A stretch of 6,257 nt of DNA from Flammeovirgaceae bacterium. GTDB taxonomy: Bacteria > Bacteroidota > Bacteroidia > Cytophagales > MED-G16. This document shows positions 1 to 6,257 of this stretch, piece after piece. The translations under genes were made by a program, and so were the position numbers. The first letter of the stretch is position 1. Each line of letters starts with the position of its first letter. The DNA is taken from contig NZWZ01000001.1 of assembly GCA_002701745.1 (NCBI GenBank), positions 20,310 through 26,566 on the forward strand, written 5' to 3'. The notes beneath the pieces are model-generated. The model worked only from the letters and a program-made list of their open reading frames with translations. It did no database searches and had not been told where the DNA came from.

Positions 1-453
1 TATGAATACGTTACCACTAAAATTATATGAGTGTGGTAAATAAACAGATACTTTACCATTTAGTCCAACATTTTTTAAATCTTCACTAGTTACAAAACCC
101 GGCTTATAAAGATTCGCTTCAACCTTAACTAAAACTGGTTTATTGAATTTTTTCTTTTCACCCATAAAAGAAGTCATTAAATCCTTGATGGAGGAATAAA
201 TGAGATTTAATAATGGTACATCTTTAATAAAGTTCTCAAACCAATTAACAAGTCCTGTATTATACCTTTTTGCATAAGAACCTGCAATAGTTATCAGTAA
301 TACAACTAGTATAAAACTTAAACCAGGAATATTCTTAGCAACAGGAATTAAACTGTCAAGAAAGTTATAAAGATACCATACAACATATATCGCTGCAGCC
401 ATCGGTACAACAAGAAGAAGACCCCTTAGGAAATTGTTTATCAGATTCCTCAT
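1..453 (-). CDS. DUF502 family membrane protein, C-terminus cut by window edge
   Basis: The reading frame opens at ATG (453-451) and stays open to base 1, giving 151 residues of a family usually around 200 long, so the C-terminus lies outside. The N-terminus has two hydrophobic segments, about residues 8-27 and 43-59, separated by a short loop. A soluble part follows, with the family-like stretch VPLLNLIYSSIKDLM (79-93) and the late motif PHSYNFSGN (140-148), which resembles the Bacteroidota form of the DUF502 proline/glycine motif. DUF502 proteins are bacterial membrane proteins related to plant COV1-like proteins; their biochemical role is not established. The gene starts 18 bp after nqrE on the same strand with no visible promoter or terminator between, so it is probably cotranscribed with nqr. 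The leader shows no clear Shine-Dalgarno. Family assignment is from motif recognition; a link to Na+-NQR is only inferred from position. Confidence 0.8.
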   Translation of the reverse strand, partial: MRNLINNFLRGLLLVVPMAAAIYVVWYLYNFLDSLIPVAKNIPGLSFILVVLLITIAGSYAKRYNTGLVNWFENFIKDVPLLNLIYSSIKDLMTSFMGEKKKFNKPVLVKVEANLYKPGFVTSEDLKNVGLNGKVSVYLPHSYNFSGNVFI

Positions 454-471
454 AAGATAAATTTACAGAAT

Positions 472-1086
472 TTATAGTGTCATTCCAATAAAAGTCTTAA
501 AGGCAAGACCCATTAGACCAGTAAGAAGCATAGTAATACCAAGACCTTTCAAACCATCAGGTACATGAGAATATTTTAATTTTTCTCTGATGGCTGCAAG
601 AGCTATAATAGCTAAATAAAAGCCTAAACCACTACCAAATCCAAATGCAGTTGCTTCTTGTAAATTAAAATCTCTTTGAACCATAAATAATGACCCACCT
701 AGAATTGAACAGTTTACGGCAATTAGAGGCAGAAATATACCTAGAGATCCATATAAAGAAGGAGAAAATTTTTCAATTATCATCTCAACTAATTGCACAA
801 AGGATGCAATAACAGCAATGAACATTAATAATTGTAAAAATGTTAGATCTACAGTTGCAAATTCAGGTCCTATCCATGAGAGAGCACCTTCATTTAAAAT
901 ATTTTGTTGAATAAGCCAATTTAATGGGGCTGTACAAGTCAAAACAAAAATGACAGCAAGACCTAACCCATTTGCAGTACTAACTTTTTTTGATACTGCT
1001 AAGAATGAACACATACCAAGAAAATATGCAAATACCATATTATCCATGAATGCACTCTTAATAATTAAGTTTATTATTTCGTTCAT
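472..1086 (-). CDS. nqrE: Na+-translocating NADH:quinone reductase subunit E
   Basis: This 204-residue integral membrane subunit of Na+-NQR pairs with NqrD to form the inverted-topology core of the complex. About six membrane segments are visible (roughly residues 8-30, 38-55, 81-101, 110-130, 147-165 and 178-198). Cys26 in the segment YFLGMCSFLA and Cys126 in LIAVNCSILGG match the conserved cysteines that, with two in NqrD, hold the intramembrane 2Fe-2S cluster in the Vibrio cholerae enzyme. The length is close to the roughly 198 residues of the Vibrio protein. The ATG (1086-1084) comes 3 bp after the nqrD stop, which suggests coupled translation. The next gene downstream is not nqrF but a DUF502 gene 18 bp away. 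RnfA is a paralogue, but the flanking nqrA-D genes settle the identity. Confidence 0.97.
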   Translation of the reverse strand: MNEIINLIIKSAFMDNMVFAYFLGMCSFLAVSKKVSTANGLGLAVIFVLTCTAPLNWLIQQNILNEGALSWIGPEFATVDLTFLQLLMFIAVIASFVQLVEMIIEKFSPSLYGSLGIFLPLIAVNCSILGGSLFMVQRDFNLQEATAFGFGSGLGFYLAIIALAAIREKLKYSHVPDGLKGLGITMLLTGLMGLAFKTFIGMTL

Positions 1087-1089
1087 AGT

Positions 1090-1758
1090 TTAATTTTCAA
1101 CGTAACCATTTCTAGATCTCTGTACCCAAATTATGAGACCTAAAATTATAAATGCTCCAATAGAATCTACAAACAAGCCGTTTGTTGGGAAAGAAGACCA
1201 ACCAATCATTTCAAATACTTTATAACCAAGTACTGATCCCGAACCGAGTAATTCTCTAAAGAAAGCTACAGCTAATATAATCCAAGCATAACCAACACTA
1301 CTTCCTAAAGCATCTAAAACACTGTCATACGGTTTATTTCCCATGGCATATGCTTCTAATCTACCAAGAATAATACAGTTAGTGATTATTAGTCCTACAA
1401 AAGCACCCAATACCTTAAACATTTCATAATTAAATGCTTTTAAAAATTCAGAAACTAAGGTCACTAAACTAGCAATAATTGCAAGTTGAACAATAATTCT
1501 TACTCTTGTTGGAATATAATCTCTAACAAGAGAGGTTAATAAACTTGAAAATATCATAACAAACACAACACTTAAAGACATTACTATAGTAGGTTCAAGT
1601 TTAATTGTAACAGCTAAAGCAGAACAGATACCAAGTACCTGAATAGTAACAGGGTTATTGTCATCCAGTGGATCAATTAAAATATTTCTTCTTCTTTTAG
1701 ATAAGAGAGCCTCTGATTTTTTAACTTTTACTACTTCTTTTTCTTTTACTTCACTCAT
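1090..1758 (-). CDS. nqrD: Na+-translocating NADH:quinone reductase subunit D
   Basis: This 222-residue membrane subunit is a partner of NqrE. A charged, lysine-rich cytoplasmic-type N-terminus (residues 1-25) precedes the conserved LIDPLDDNNPVTIQVLGICS segment, and about six membrane helices follow. Cys45 (in GICSALAV) and Cys128 (in IITNCIILGR) correspond to the two NqrD ligands of the 2Fe-2S cluster shared with NqrE. The C-terminus ends in IIWVQRSRN, typical of the family. The protein is a little longer than the roughly 210 residues of the Vibrio subunit, mostly through the N-terminal extension. The start ATG lies in an 8-bp overlap with the end of nqrC (ATGAGTGA), so translation is probably coupled. 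RnfE is the paralogue; the operon context makes NqrD clear. Confidence 0.97.
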   Translation of the reverse strand: MSEVKEKEVVKVKKSEALLSKRRRNILIDPLDDNNPVTIQVLGICSALAVTIKLEPTIVMSLSVVFVMIFSSLLTSLVRDYIPTRVRIIVQLAIIASLVTLVSEFLKAFNYEMFKVLGAFVGLIITNCIILGRLEAYAMGNKPYDSVLDALGSSVGYAWIILAVAFFRELLGSGSVLGYKVFEMIGWSSFPTNGLFVDSIGAFIILGLIIWVQRSRNGYVEN

Positions 1759-2506
1759 TATATGATATTAAAGTTTCATCTAATTTTTTATTTTTTAAAA
1801 TAAATGGCAAGTAACAATCTAAATAATTTTTCATCATATCATTTAAGCCATTTGCTGTAATTGTAGCCCCTGACATACCGTCAACTTCATGAATACTTAA
1901 AGCAGGATTATTTTCTTTTTTCAACATTTTAATTGAAATTAGGTTACCCTCAATATCAAATATTTCCTTGCCCTTGTATCTATCTTGAATTTCGTCTGAG
2001 GAAATTCTTGCACCCAGACCTGGAGTTTCAGCTTTATGATCAAAAGCAACACCTACCACCTTATTTAAGTCTTTGTCAAGAGCAACAAATCCTGATATCC
2101 AATCCCATAAACCATTTCCAAACATTGGAAAGATATAATAGTCAACTGAATTTCCATCTTCGCTGAACATAAATACAGGATATTTTCTGTCATCTTTATT
2201 GACTTTATAATTCTTTTGAATATTTACTTCTTCGGCAATAACATTTTCACCATCGCTAGATGATACTTCATTTCCTGAAATATCTAAAACCATAGAAGTC
2301 ATTTTTTTAGAATATAAACTAAGAATTTCATCAGGAGAAAGAGAAGATATATCCATTACTGCTCCTAATATCTTCTTTTTTGTATCAATTTCTACCTGGA
2401 CTTTTTGAATAGGTCCTAATTGCATTCTAGTAAAAGATAATAATGTACCAAAAAATATGGTCATTAGTAATGTAAATATTATTATGTATGTATTAGACTG
2501 TTGCAC
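1751..2506 (-). CDS. nqrC: Na+-translocating NADH:quinone reductase subunit C (covalent FMN)
   Basis: This 251-residue subunit is anchored by one N-terminal membrane helix (about residues 7-26) with the rest outside the cytoplasmic membrane face, as in the FMN-binding domain family. The motif DGMSGAT (209-215) carries Thr215, the expected site where the flavin transferase ApbE attaches FMN by a phosphoester bond (Thr225 in V. cholerae). The family motif HKAETPGLGA is at 157-166. The start is GTG (2506-2504): an in-frame TAA lies two codons upstream and the next ATG is codon 15, inside the membrane helix, so GTG is the only common start that keeps the anchor whole. This gives a 14-bp overlap with the end of nqrB. 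The stop overlaps nqrD by 8 bp. Length is near the 257 of the Vibrio subunit. Confidence 0.96.
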   Translation of the reverse strand: MQQSNTYIIIFTLLMTIFFGTLLSFTRMQLGPIQKVQVEIDTKKKILGAVMDISSLSPDEILSLYSKKMTSMVLDISGNEVSSSDGENVIAEEVNIQKNYKVNKDDRKYPVFMFSEDGNSVDYYIFPMFGNGLWDWISGFVALDKDLNKVVGVAFDHKAETPGLGARISSDEIQDRYKGKEIFDIEGNLISIKMLKKENNPALSIHEVDGMSGATITANGLNDMMKNYLDCYLPFILKNKKLDETLISYNE

Positions 2507-3707
2507 GTTTTAACCTTCTTTTTTTGTTAGCTTCTACAATATAAAAATCTATTAGTGGAGCAAAAACATTCATAAATAGAACTGCAAGCATAATTCCCTC
2601 AGGATATGCAGGATTAAAAATACGAATTAAAACTGTTAATAATCCAATCATAAAACCATAAATCCATTTACCTGTCTCTGTCTGTGCTGCTGATACAGGA
2701 TCAGTAGCCATAAAAACAGCTCCAAAAGCAAGTCCACCCATAACGAAATGATAATGTGGAGGAATTAACATAAACTCATTAGCACCAATCAAATTAAATA
2801 TATATCCCATAAAGTAAGCACCTGCAAAAACGCTAACTATAATTTTCCAACTTGCAACACCTGTAAAAATTAATATCAGTGCTCCAATTAGACACATCAA
2901 CGCTGAGGTTTCTCCAATTGATCCAGGTATTGATCCAATCAGCATATTATTAAATGAATATAAATCAGGTTTATTAATTGATGCAGAATACTCATCCATT
3001 AGATTAACAACTGAGTTTGATTCAGATTTAGTAACGGTTTCAGCTCCAATAGATAGAGGTGTAGCACCAGAATATCCACTTACTACCTCTTCCTTGTTGT
3101 CTCCATAATATGTCCACACATCACCACTTATATCACTTGGAAATCCAAAATAAAGGAATACTCTAGCAGTCAAAGCAACATTTAGAATATTCATTCCTGT
3201 ACCTCCAAATACCTCTTTAGCAATGACAATTGCAAATATTGTTGCTATTGCCACTTGCCACAATGGAATATTAGGAGGCATGATTAGTGGAATTAACATC
3301 CCAGTTACTAAAAATCCTTCATTGATAGGATGCCGTCTGATAACTGAAAAAACAACTTCAACCAATCCACCAGCAACATATGAAACTAAAACAATTGGCA
3401 AAACTTGTTGCGAGCCAATTATTATTTTATCAAGAAGTGGAGCTGTCTGACCCAGAGAAATAAAATGTTGATGACCAACATTCCATATCCCAAATAACAA
3501 GCATGGCAACAAAGCAATAACTACGGTCATCATCAACCTCTTAAGATCTATTGCATCTCTTATCTGAGCACCTTTTTTTGGGGTTACCTCATTTGGAACA
3601 AACATAAATGTCTCACCTGCCTCAAAAAGGTAGTGAAATTTTTCATACTTACCACCCTTGGCAAAAAGAGGCTTCTGTTTATCTAAAATTTTTCTTAAAA
3701 ATTTCAT
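2493..3707 (-). CDS. nqrB: Na+-translocating NADH:quinone reductase subunit B (covalent FMN, membrane core)
   Basis: This 404-residue polytopic subunit forms the Na+-translocating core and contributes to quinone reduction. It has a cytoplasmic N-terminus (residues 1-55) and about ten hydrophobic segments from residue 57 on. Conserved blocks visible are RRHPINEGFLVTGMLIPLI (124-142), KEVFGGTGMNILNVALTARV (164-183), PGSIGETSAL (261-270), MATDPVSAAQTETGKWIYG (343-361) and NPAYPEG (375-381). Thr216 in GYSGATPL is the expected FMN attachment site (Thr236 in V. cholerae). The residue before this block is Ser210, where the flavinylation motif normally has Asp. A polar loop follows at about 220-250. 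The start ATG shares one base with the nqrA stop (TAATG), a classic coupling arrangement; the C-terminus overlaps nqrC by 14 bp. RnfD is a paralogue but the context fixes NqrB. Confidence 0.97.
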   Translation of the reverse strand: MKFLRKILDKQKPLFAKGGKYEKFHYLFEAGETFMFVPNEVTPKKGAQIRDAIDLKRLMMTVVIALLPCLLFGIWNVGHQHFISLGQTAPLLDKIIIGSQQVLPIVLVSYVAGGLVEVVFSVIRRHPINEGFLVTGMLIPLIMPPNIPLWQVAIATIFAIVIAKEVFGGTGMNILNVALTARVFLYFGFPSDISGDVWTYYGDNKEEVVSGYSGATPLSIGAETVTKSESNSVVNLMDEYSASINKPDLYSFNNMLIGSIPGSIGETSALMCLIGALILIFTGVASWKIIVSVFAGAYFMGYIFNLIGANEFMLIPPHYHFVMGGLAFGAVFMATDPVSAAQTETGKWIYGFMIGLLTVLIRIFNPAYPEGIMLAVLFMNVFAPLIDFYIVEANKKRRLKRATV

Positions 3708-5062
3708 TAGCTATCTTTTAACATATTTAATCCCGTTCTTAATAATTTTTGAATTTCATTTTTAGATACATCAACAAATTCACACAGTGCAACATCCTCC
3801 TCAACAAGTTCATAAATACCTAGCTCTTCCATCTCATCATAGTCATTTGCTAAAATTGATTTAAATAAATATGTTGGAAGAATGTCCATTGGTAATACTT
3901 TTTCAAAAACTCCAGATTGTACAAAAGCTCTTAATTCACCGTTTGTATTAGTATCTAGTTTATATTTTTTATTTGGATTTAGAAATGACAATAAACCAAA
4001 AGCTCTATGAAAGCTTAATTTATTTATTATTGGCATTATCCATCCGAGAAATGCATGATTATTACCTTCAGGAATTACTGTTATCATATTATCATAAAAA
4101 CCAAGATATCCTTCATTACCTATAGATGTTCCAGTTAAAACATTTCCAGAGATAACCCTAACATTTTCATCTGATACATTTTTAGATATTATATCATTAA
4201 CAGAAAAACCAGATAAACATTTATAGTACATAGGTTTTTCAACTGAGGATCCTACTAGGGAGATTATCTTAGAAGCATCATAAATTCCTTTACTAAATAG
4301 TTTACCAATCTGAATCAGACCAGCAGGTGTAGTTGACCATACGATATCATTTTTATTTACGGGATCAATATGATGAATTTGAACGCCTACGTTTCCTGAG
4401 GGATGTGGACCTGAAAACTCATTATTTTGATATTTATCATTTTTGAAATACTTAATAGATTCAGAATTATGATTTAGATGTATTTTTCCCTTAGTTAGTT
4501 TACTCAAAACAAGTAAACCAAATTCAATATTTTCTAATTCTTCTTTATAAATGAAACTATAATTAGGTGCCAAGGGACTTGAATCAAAAAATGATATATG
4601 TATTGATTTTGGCTCTAATTCAGAATCTGCAACCAACCCAAATGGTCTTTGAATTAGATTTGGCCAAACTCCTGATTTTGTCAAATTATGTATAATATCT
4701 TCTCTGCTTAATTTTTGAATTTCTTTTTCAGAATATTTTTTATGATTTAAAAATTTATTTGTCTTATCAGGTAAAATTCTTATTTCCTCTAATCTTCGCT
4801 TATCACCACGAATAATATCAATTACCTCTCCACTAACTGGAGAACAATACATTATATTTTCAGATAATTTGTCATAGATAACTGGTGTACCAGCTTTTAC
4901 GTCATCACCCACATCAACTAGAAGCTTAGGTCTTGTTATGTTTATGAAATCAGTAGGCTTAATAGCAAATGAATTACTTTTAAATTCTGACCCTATTTCT
5001 TCGATAGTATTCCCATCTAAATTTATGTCGAATCCCTTTTTAAGGTTAAATTTTAAGGACAT
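3707..5062 (-). CDS. nqrA: Na+-translocating NADH:quinone reductase subunit A
   Basis: This 451-residue peripheral cytoplasmic subunit of Na+-NQR is implicated in quinone binding in the Vibrio enzyme. Recognisable blocks are LKKGFDINLDG (7-17), AIKPTDFINITRPKLLVDVG (33-52), a barrel-sandwich-like DDVKAGTPVIYDK (53-65) followed by MYCSPVSGEV (71-80), GPHPSGNVG (218-226), and a C-terminal FVQSGVFEKVLPMDILPT (380-397). These follow the Bacteroidota form of the family, whose usual length is about 450. I chose ATG at 5062: the frame can be extended 12 codons to a TTG at 5098, but those residues are low-complexity, would overlap a candidate promoter, and the conserved N-terminus begins right after the ATG. 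The leader reads AAAGAAAAA before ATG, A-rich without a strong Shine-Dalgarno. Near the end, ALCEFVDVSK (425-434) lacks the second Cys of the ALCxFVCPGK form seen in gammaproteobacterial NqrA. Confidence 0.96.
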   Translation of the reverse strand: MSLKFNLKKGFDINLDGNTIEEIGSEFKSNSFAIKPTDFINITRPKLLVDVGDDVKAGTPVIYDKLSENIMYCSPVSGEVIDIIRGDKRRLEEIRILPDKTNKFLNHKKYSEKEIQKLSREDIIHNLTKSGVWPNLIQRPFGLVADSELEPKSIHISFFDSSPLAPNYSFIYKEELENIEFGLLVLSKLTKGKIHLNHNSESIKYFKNDKYQNNEFSGPHPSGNVGVQIHHIDPVNKNDIVWSTTPAGLIQIGKLFSKGIYDASKIISLVGSSVEKPMYYKCLSGFSVNDIISKNVSDENVRVISGNVLTGTSIGNEGYLGFYDNMITVIPEGNNHAFLGWIMPIINKLSFHRAFGLLSFLNPNKKYKLDTNTNGELRAFVQSGVFEKVLPMDILPTYLFKSILANDYDEMEELGIYELVEEDVALCEFVDVSKNEIQKLLRTGLNMLKDS

Positions 5063-5071
5063 TTTTTCTTT

Positions 5072-5081
5072 AAAAAAAAAA
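5072..5081. repeat. Ten-base A/T homopolymer in the nqrA leader
   Basis: Ten consecutive A on the plus strand (T on the coding strand) lie 10 bases before the nqrA ATG. The tract partly overlaps a perfect palindrome, AAAAATTAATTTTT, at 5077-5090. Such a tract could vary in length by replication slippage. No function is shown by the sequence, and the surrounding gap is strongly AT-rich, so chance is a fair explanation. Confidence 0.6.
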
Positions 5082-5095
5082 TTAATTTTTCGCGA

Positions 5096-5103
5096 CAAAA
5101 ATA
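5096..5103 (-). promoter_or_regulatory. Candidate Bacteroidota-type -7 promoter element upstream of nqrA
   Basis: On the coding strand this site reads TATTTTTG, an exact match to the TAnnTTTG consensus of the main Bacteroidota sigma factor. It sits in the only intergenic gap of notable size (82 bp, cmk to nqrA), 33 bases before the nqrA ATG, and would give a short leader of about 25-30 bases. No TTTG-like -33 element is visible about 19-23 bp upstream, where the sequence is just A and T runs. In DNA this AT-rich an 8-base match with two free positions can occur by chance, so this is a candidate only. It suggests nqr can be expressed apart from cmk. Confidence 0.4.
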
Positions 5104-5144
5104 GTCTTAAAAATTTTAGTTTTTATATAAATTTTAATAAAAAG

Positions 5145-5819
5145 TTAAGAAAATCTTTTTTCAATAAGATCTGTAATTTTTTTAACCTGCTCATCGATTT
5201 CTAAATGGGTTGTATCAATTATTTCTGAGCCTTCAGCAATCCTTAGTGGACTATCCGATCTGGATGTGTCTTTATCATCTCTTTCCTTTAAATTTAAGAG
5301 TACATCACTAAATGTCACATCGGGATTATTGAACTTAATATCTTCAAAACGTCTTTTGGCTCTAGTCTCAATTTCAGCAGTCATAAATATCTTTATTTCA
5401 GCATCAGGAAAAACCACAGTTGTTATATCTCTACCTTCTACAACTATTTGCTTTCTTTTCCCCAATTCTTTTTGAAGACTGACGAGATGTTTTCTTATTA
5501 AAGGTATAGAACTATATTTACTCACAACTTTTGAGATATTCTCCCTCCTAATTTCATCTTCAACGTTTTCATCATTTAAGAATGTATTCTGAATACCATC
5601 TACATATTTAAATTCTATCTTAATGTTATTAATTTCTTCTCTTATCTTTTCTATTTCTAGATAATTTATATTTTTTCTTAATAAATAAAGAGCAACTGAT
5701 CTATACATTGCTCCAGAATCTAAGTAATTATATTTAAAGTGCTCAGCAACTAATTTTGATGTTGTACTCTTTCCACATCCTGAATGCCCATCAATAGCAA
5801 TAATTATATCTTTAATCAT
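5145..5819 (-). CDS. cmk: Cytidylate kinase (CMP/dCMP kinase)
   Basis: This is a 224-residue cytoplasmic P-loop kinase that phosphorylates CMP and dCMP with ATP, feeding CTP and dCTP pools. The Walker A motif GHSGCGKST is at residues 11-19. The nucleoside-monophosphate site LDSGAMYR is at 33-40, the substrate-binding VEGRDITTVVFPDA block at 127-140, and the lid region KERDDKDTSRSDSPL at 178-192. Length is typical of the bacterial family (220-230). The start ATG lies within the last codons of the upstream repeat-protein gene (8-bp overlap, ATGATTAA), which implies joint transcription and coupled translation. The gene ends 82 bp before nqrA with no clear intrinsic terminator, so read-through into nqr is possible. 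Identification is secure. Confidence 0.97.
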   Translation of the reverse strand: MIKDIIIAIDGHSGCGKSTTSKLVAEHFKYNYLDSGAMYRSVALYLLRKNINYLEIEKIREEINNIKIEFKYVDGIQNTFLNDENVEDEIRRENISKVVSKYSSIPLIRKHLVSLQKELGKRKQIVVEGRDITTVVFPDAEIKIFMTAEIETRAKRRFEDIKFNNPDVTFSDVLLNLKERDDKDTSRSDSPLRIAEGSEIIDTTHLEIDEQVKKITDLIEKRFS

Positions 5820-6257
5820 GTTGTATTCTTTTTTTTAGAAGTCCTCTTTTACTAAACTCAAACCATTCTCCTGTTTTATTATTCGATGAGTATTTTCCTC
5901 TTTTTGCAATTTTACCATTAATGTGAAACTCTTCATATTTTCCTTCTAAAATTCCATTTTGATAATTTGATATTGAAAAGATATTACCATTCTCATAATA
6001 ATCATATAACTGCCCATTTCCATCTACAAAAGTTGAGTTTTCAATTTTATTTCCATCCAATAGATTAAAACTAGATACATTTAATAATTTACCATAAGAG
6101 TATTTTTCCTCTTGCTTCAATCCCCCACTCTCATAAAACCTTCCCCATAACTCATGCTTTAAGCCAGATAAAAAAGAACCTATCTCGTCAAGATTTCCAC
6201 TTTCATAATAATAAATCCATTGTCCATCTTTGAAACTATTTAAATATTTACCTTCTG
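5812..6257 (-). CDS. MORN/YwqK-type tandem-repeat protein, N-terminus outside window
   Basis: The frame is open from the stop (5814-5812) to the window edge, giving 147 complete codons; the true start is beyond base 6257. A TTG at 6120 is in frame but is not the start, because clear repeats continue upstream of it. The visible protein is made of degenerate units of about 22-25 residues with a G-x-W/Y-x-x-Y-Y/F-x-x-G-x-hydrophobic pattern: DGQWIYYYESGNL, WGRFYESGGL, NGQLYDYYENGNIFS, EGKYEEFHINGKIAKRGKY and TGEWFEFSKRGLLKK. This pattern fits MORN-like repeats annotated in databases as YwqK-family antitoxin, common in Bacteroidota. No toxin gene is visible here; the downstream gene is cmk, overlapping by 8 bp. 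No signal peptide can be judged as the N-terminus is missing. The function is unknown; the antitoxin label should not be taken as evidence of a toxin-antitoxin pair. Confidence 0.8.
   Translation of the reverse strand, partial: EGKYLNSFKDGQWIYYYESGNLDEIGSFLSGLKHELWGRFYESGGLKQEEKYSYGKLLNVSSFNLLDGNKIENSTFVDGNGQLYDYYENGNIFSISNYQNGILEGKYEEFHINGKIAKRGKYSSNNKTGEWFEFSKRGLLKKRIQHD

Noticed and set aside
1933..2166. Plus-strand open frame of 77 codons within nqrC
   Set aside because: It lies wholly opposite a well-supported conserved gene and its translation shows no recognisable domain.
3223..3450. Plus-strand open frame of 75 codons within nqrB
   Set aside because: It is antisense to conserved membrane-helix codons of NqrB and has no family resemblance.
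5077..5090. Palindrome AAAAATTAATTTTT as a transcription terminator for cmk
   Set aside because: The stem would be only A-U pairs with no G or C, too weak for an intrinsic terminator; on the coding strand it also lies downstream of the candidate -7 element, within the nqrA leader.
5063..5098. Twelve-codon N-terminal extension of NqrA from a TTG at 5098
   Set aside because: The added residues are low complexity and unlike the family; the TTG lies within the candidate promoter element, and the conserved NqrA N-terminus starts just after the ATG at 5062.
4938..5204. Plus-strand open frame of 88 codons spanning the nqrA start, the gap and the cmk end
   Set aside because: Its product is a Phe/Lys/Asn-rich low-complexity sequence caused by AT-rich DNA, antisense to two real genes.
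5266..5475. Plus-strand open frame of 69 codons within cmk
   Set aside because: It is opposite the conserved lid and substrate-binding codons of cytidylate kinase; the Ser/Leu-rich translation has no recognisable motif.
5812..6120. A 102-residue protein starting at TTG 6120
   Set aside because: The frame stays open upstream to the window edge and the repeat pattern continues there, so this is an internal codon of a longer gene, not a start.
1..6257. Search for CRISPR arrays, tRNA or rRNA genes, insertion sequences and defence genes
   Set aside because: No spaced direct repeats, cloverleaf-like sequence, transposase motifs or defence domains were seen by eye; nearly all bases are inside the eight protein genes.

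Overview
All genes in this window lie on the minus strand and should be read from high to low coordinates. The DNA is AT-rich (roughly one-third G+C by eye), densely packed, and has A-rich leaders rather than clear Shine-Dalgarno sequences. These traits, together with the style of the NqrA, NqrB and DUF502 sequences, point to a low-GC Bacteroidota, probably Flavobacteriia-like. The lineage is an inference from family recognition; no search was run.

Layout in transcription order: (1) the 3' part of a gene for a tandem-repeat protein of the MORN/YwqK type (5812-6257, its start lies outside the window), overlapping by 8 bp (2) cmk, cytidylate kinase (5145-5819); (3) an 82-bp AT-rich gap (5063-5144) holding a candidate Bacteroidota-type -7 element and a ten-base A/T tract; (4) nqrA (3707-5062), nqrB (2493-3707), nqrC (1751-2506), nqrD (1090-1758) and nqrE (472-1086), joined by overlaps or a 3-bp gap; (5) 18 bp further on, a DUF502-family membrane protein gene (1-453) that runs off the left edge. 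There is no gene-free stretch longer than 82 bp.

The core is five of the six subunits of the Na+-translocating NADH:quinone reductase (Na+-NQR), a membrane complex that oxidises NADH, reduces quinone and pumps Na+ outward. The cofactor residues expected in the subunits present are there: Thr for covalent FMN in NqrB (T216) and NqrC (T215), and two Cys each in NqrD (C45, C128) and NqrE (C26, C126) for the shared intramembrane 2Fe-2S cluster. The NADH-oxidising subunit NqrF is not seen; the position after nqrE where it commonly sits is taken by the DUF502 gene, so nqrF must lie further downstream or elsewhere if the complex works.

Most of this is ordinary conserved metabolism. I do not see an undescribed system. 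The points worth a second look are the displaced nqrF, a Ser in place of the usual Asp in the NqrB flavinylation motif, the uncharacterised repeat protein coupled to cmk, the GTG start of nqrC inside nqrB, and the nqrA leader.
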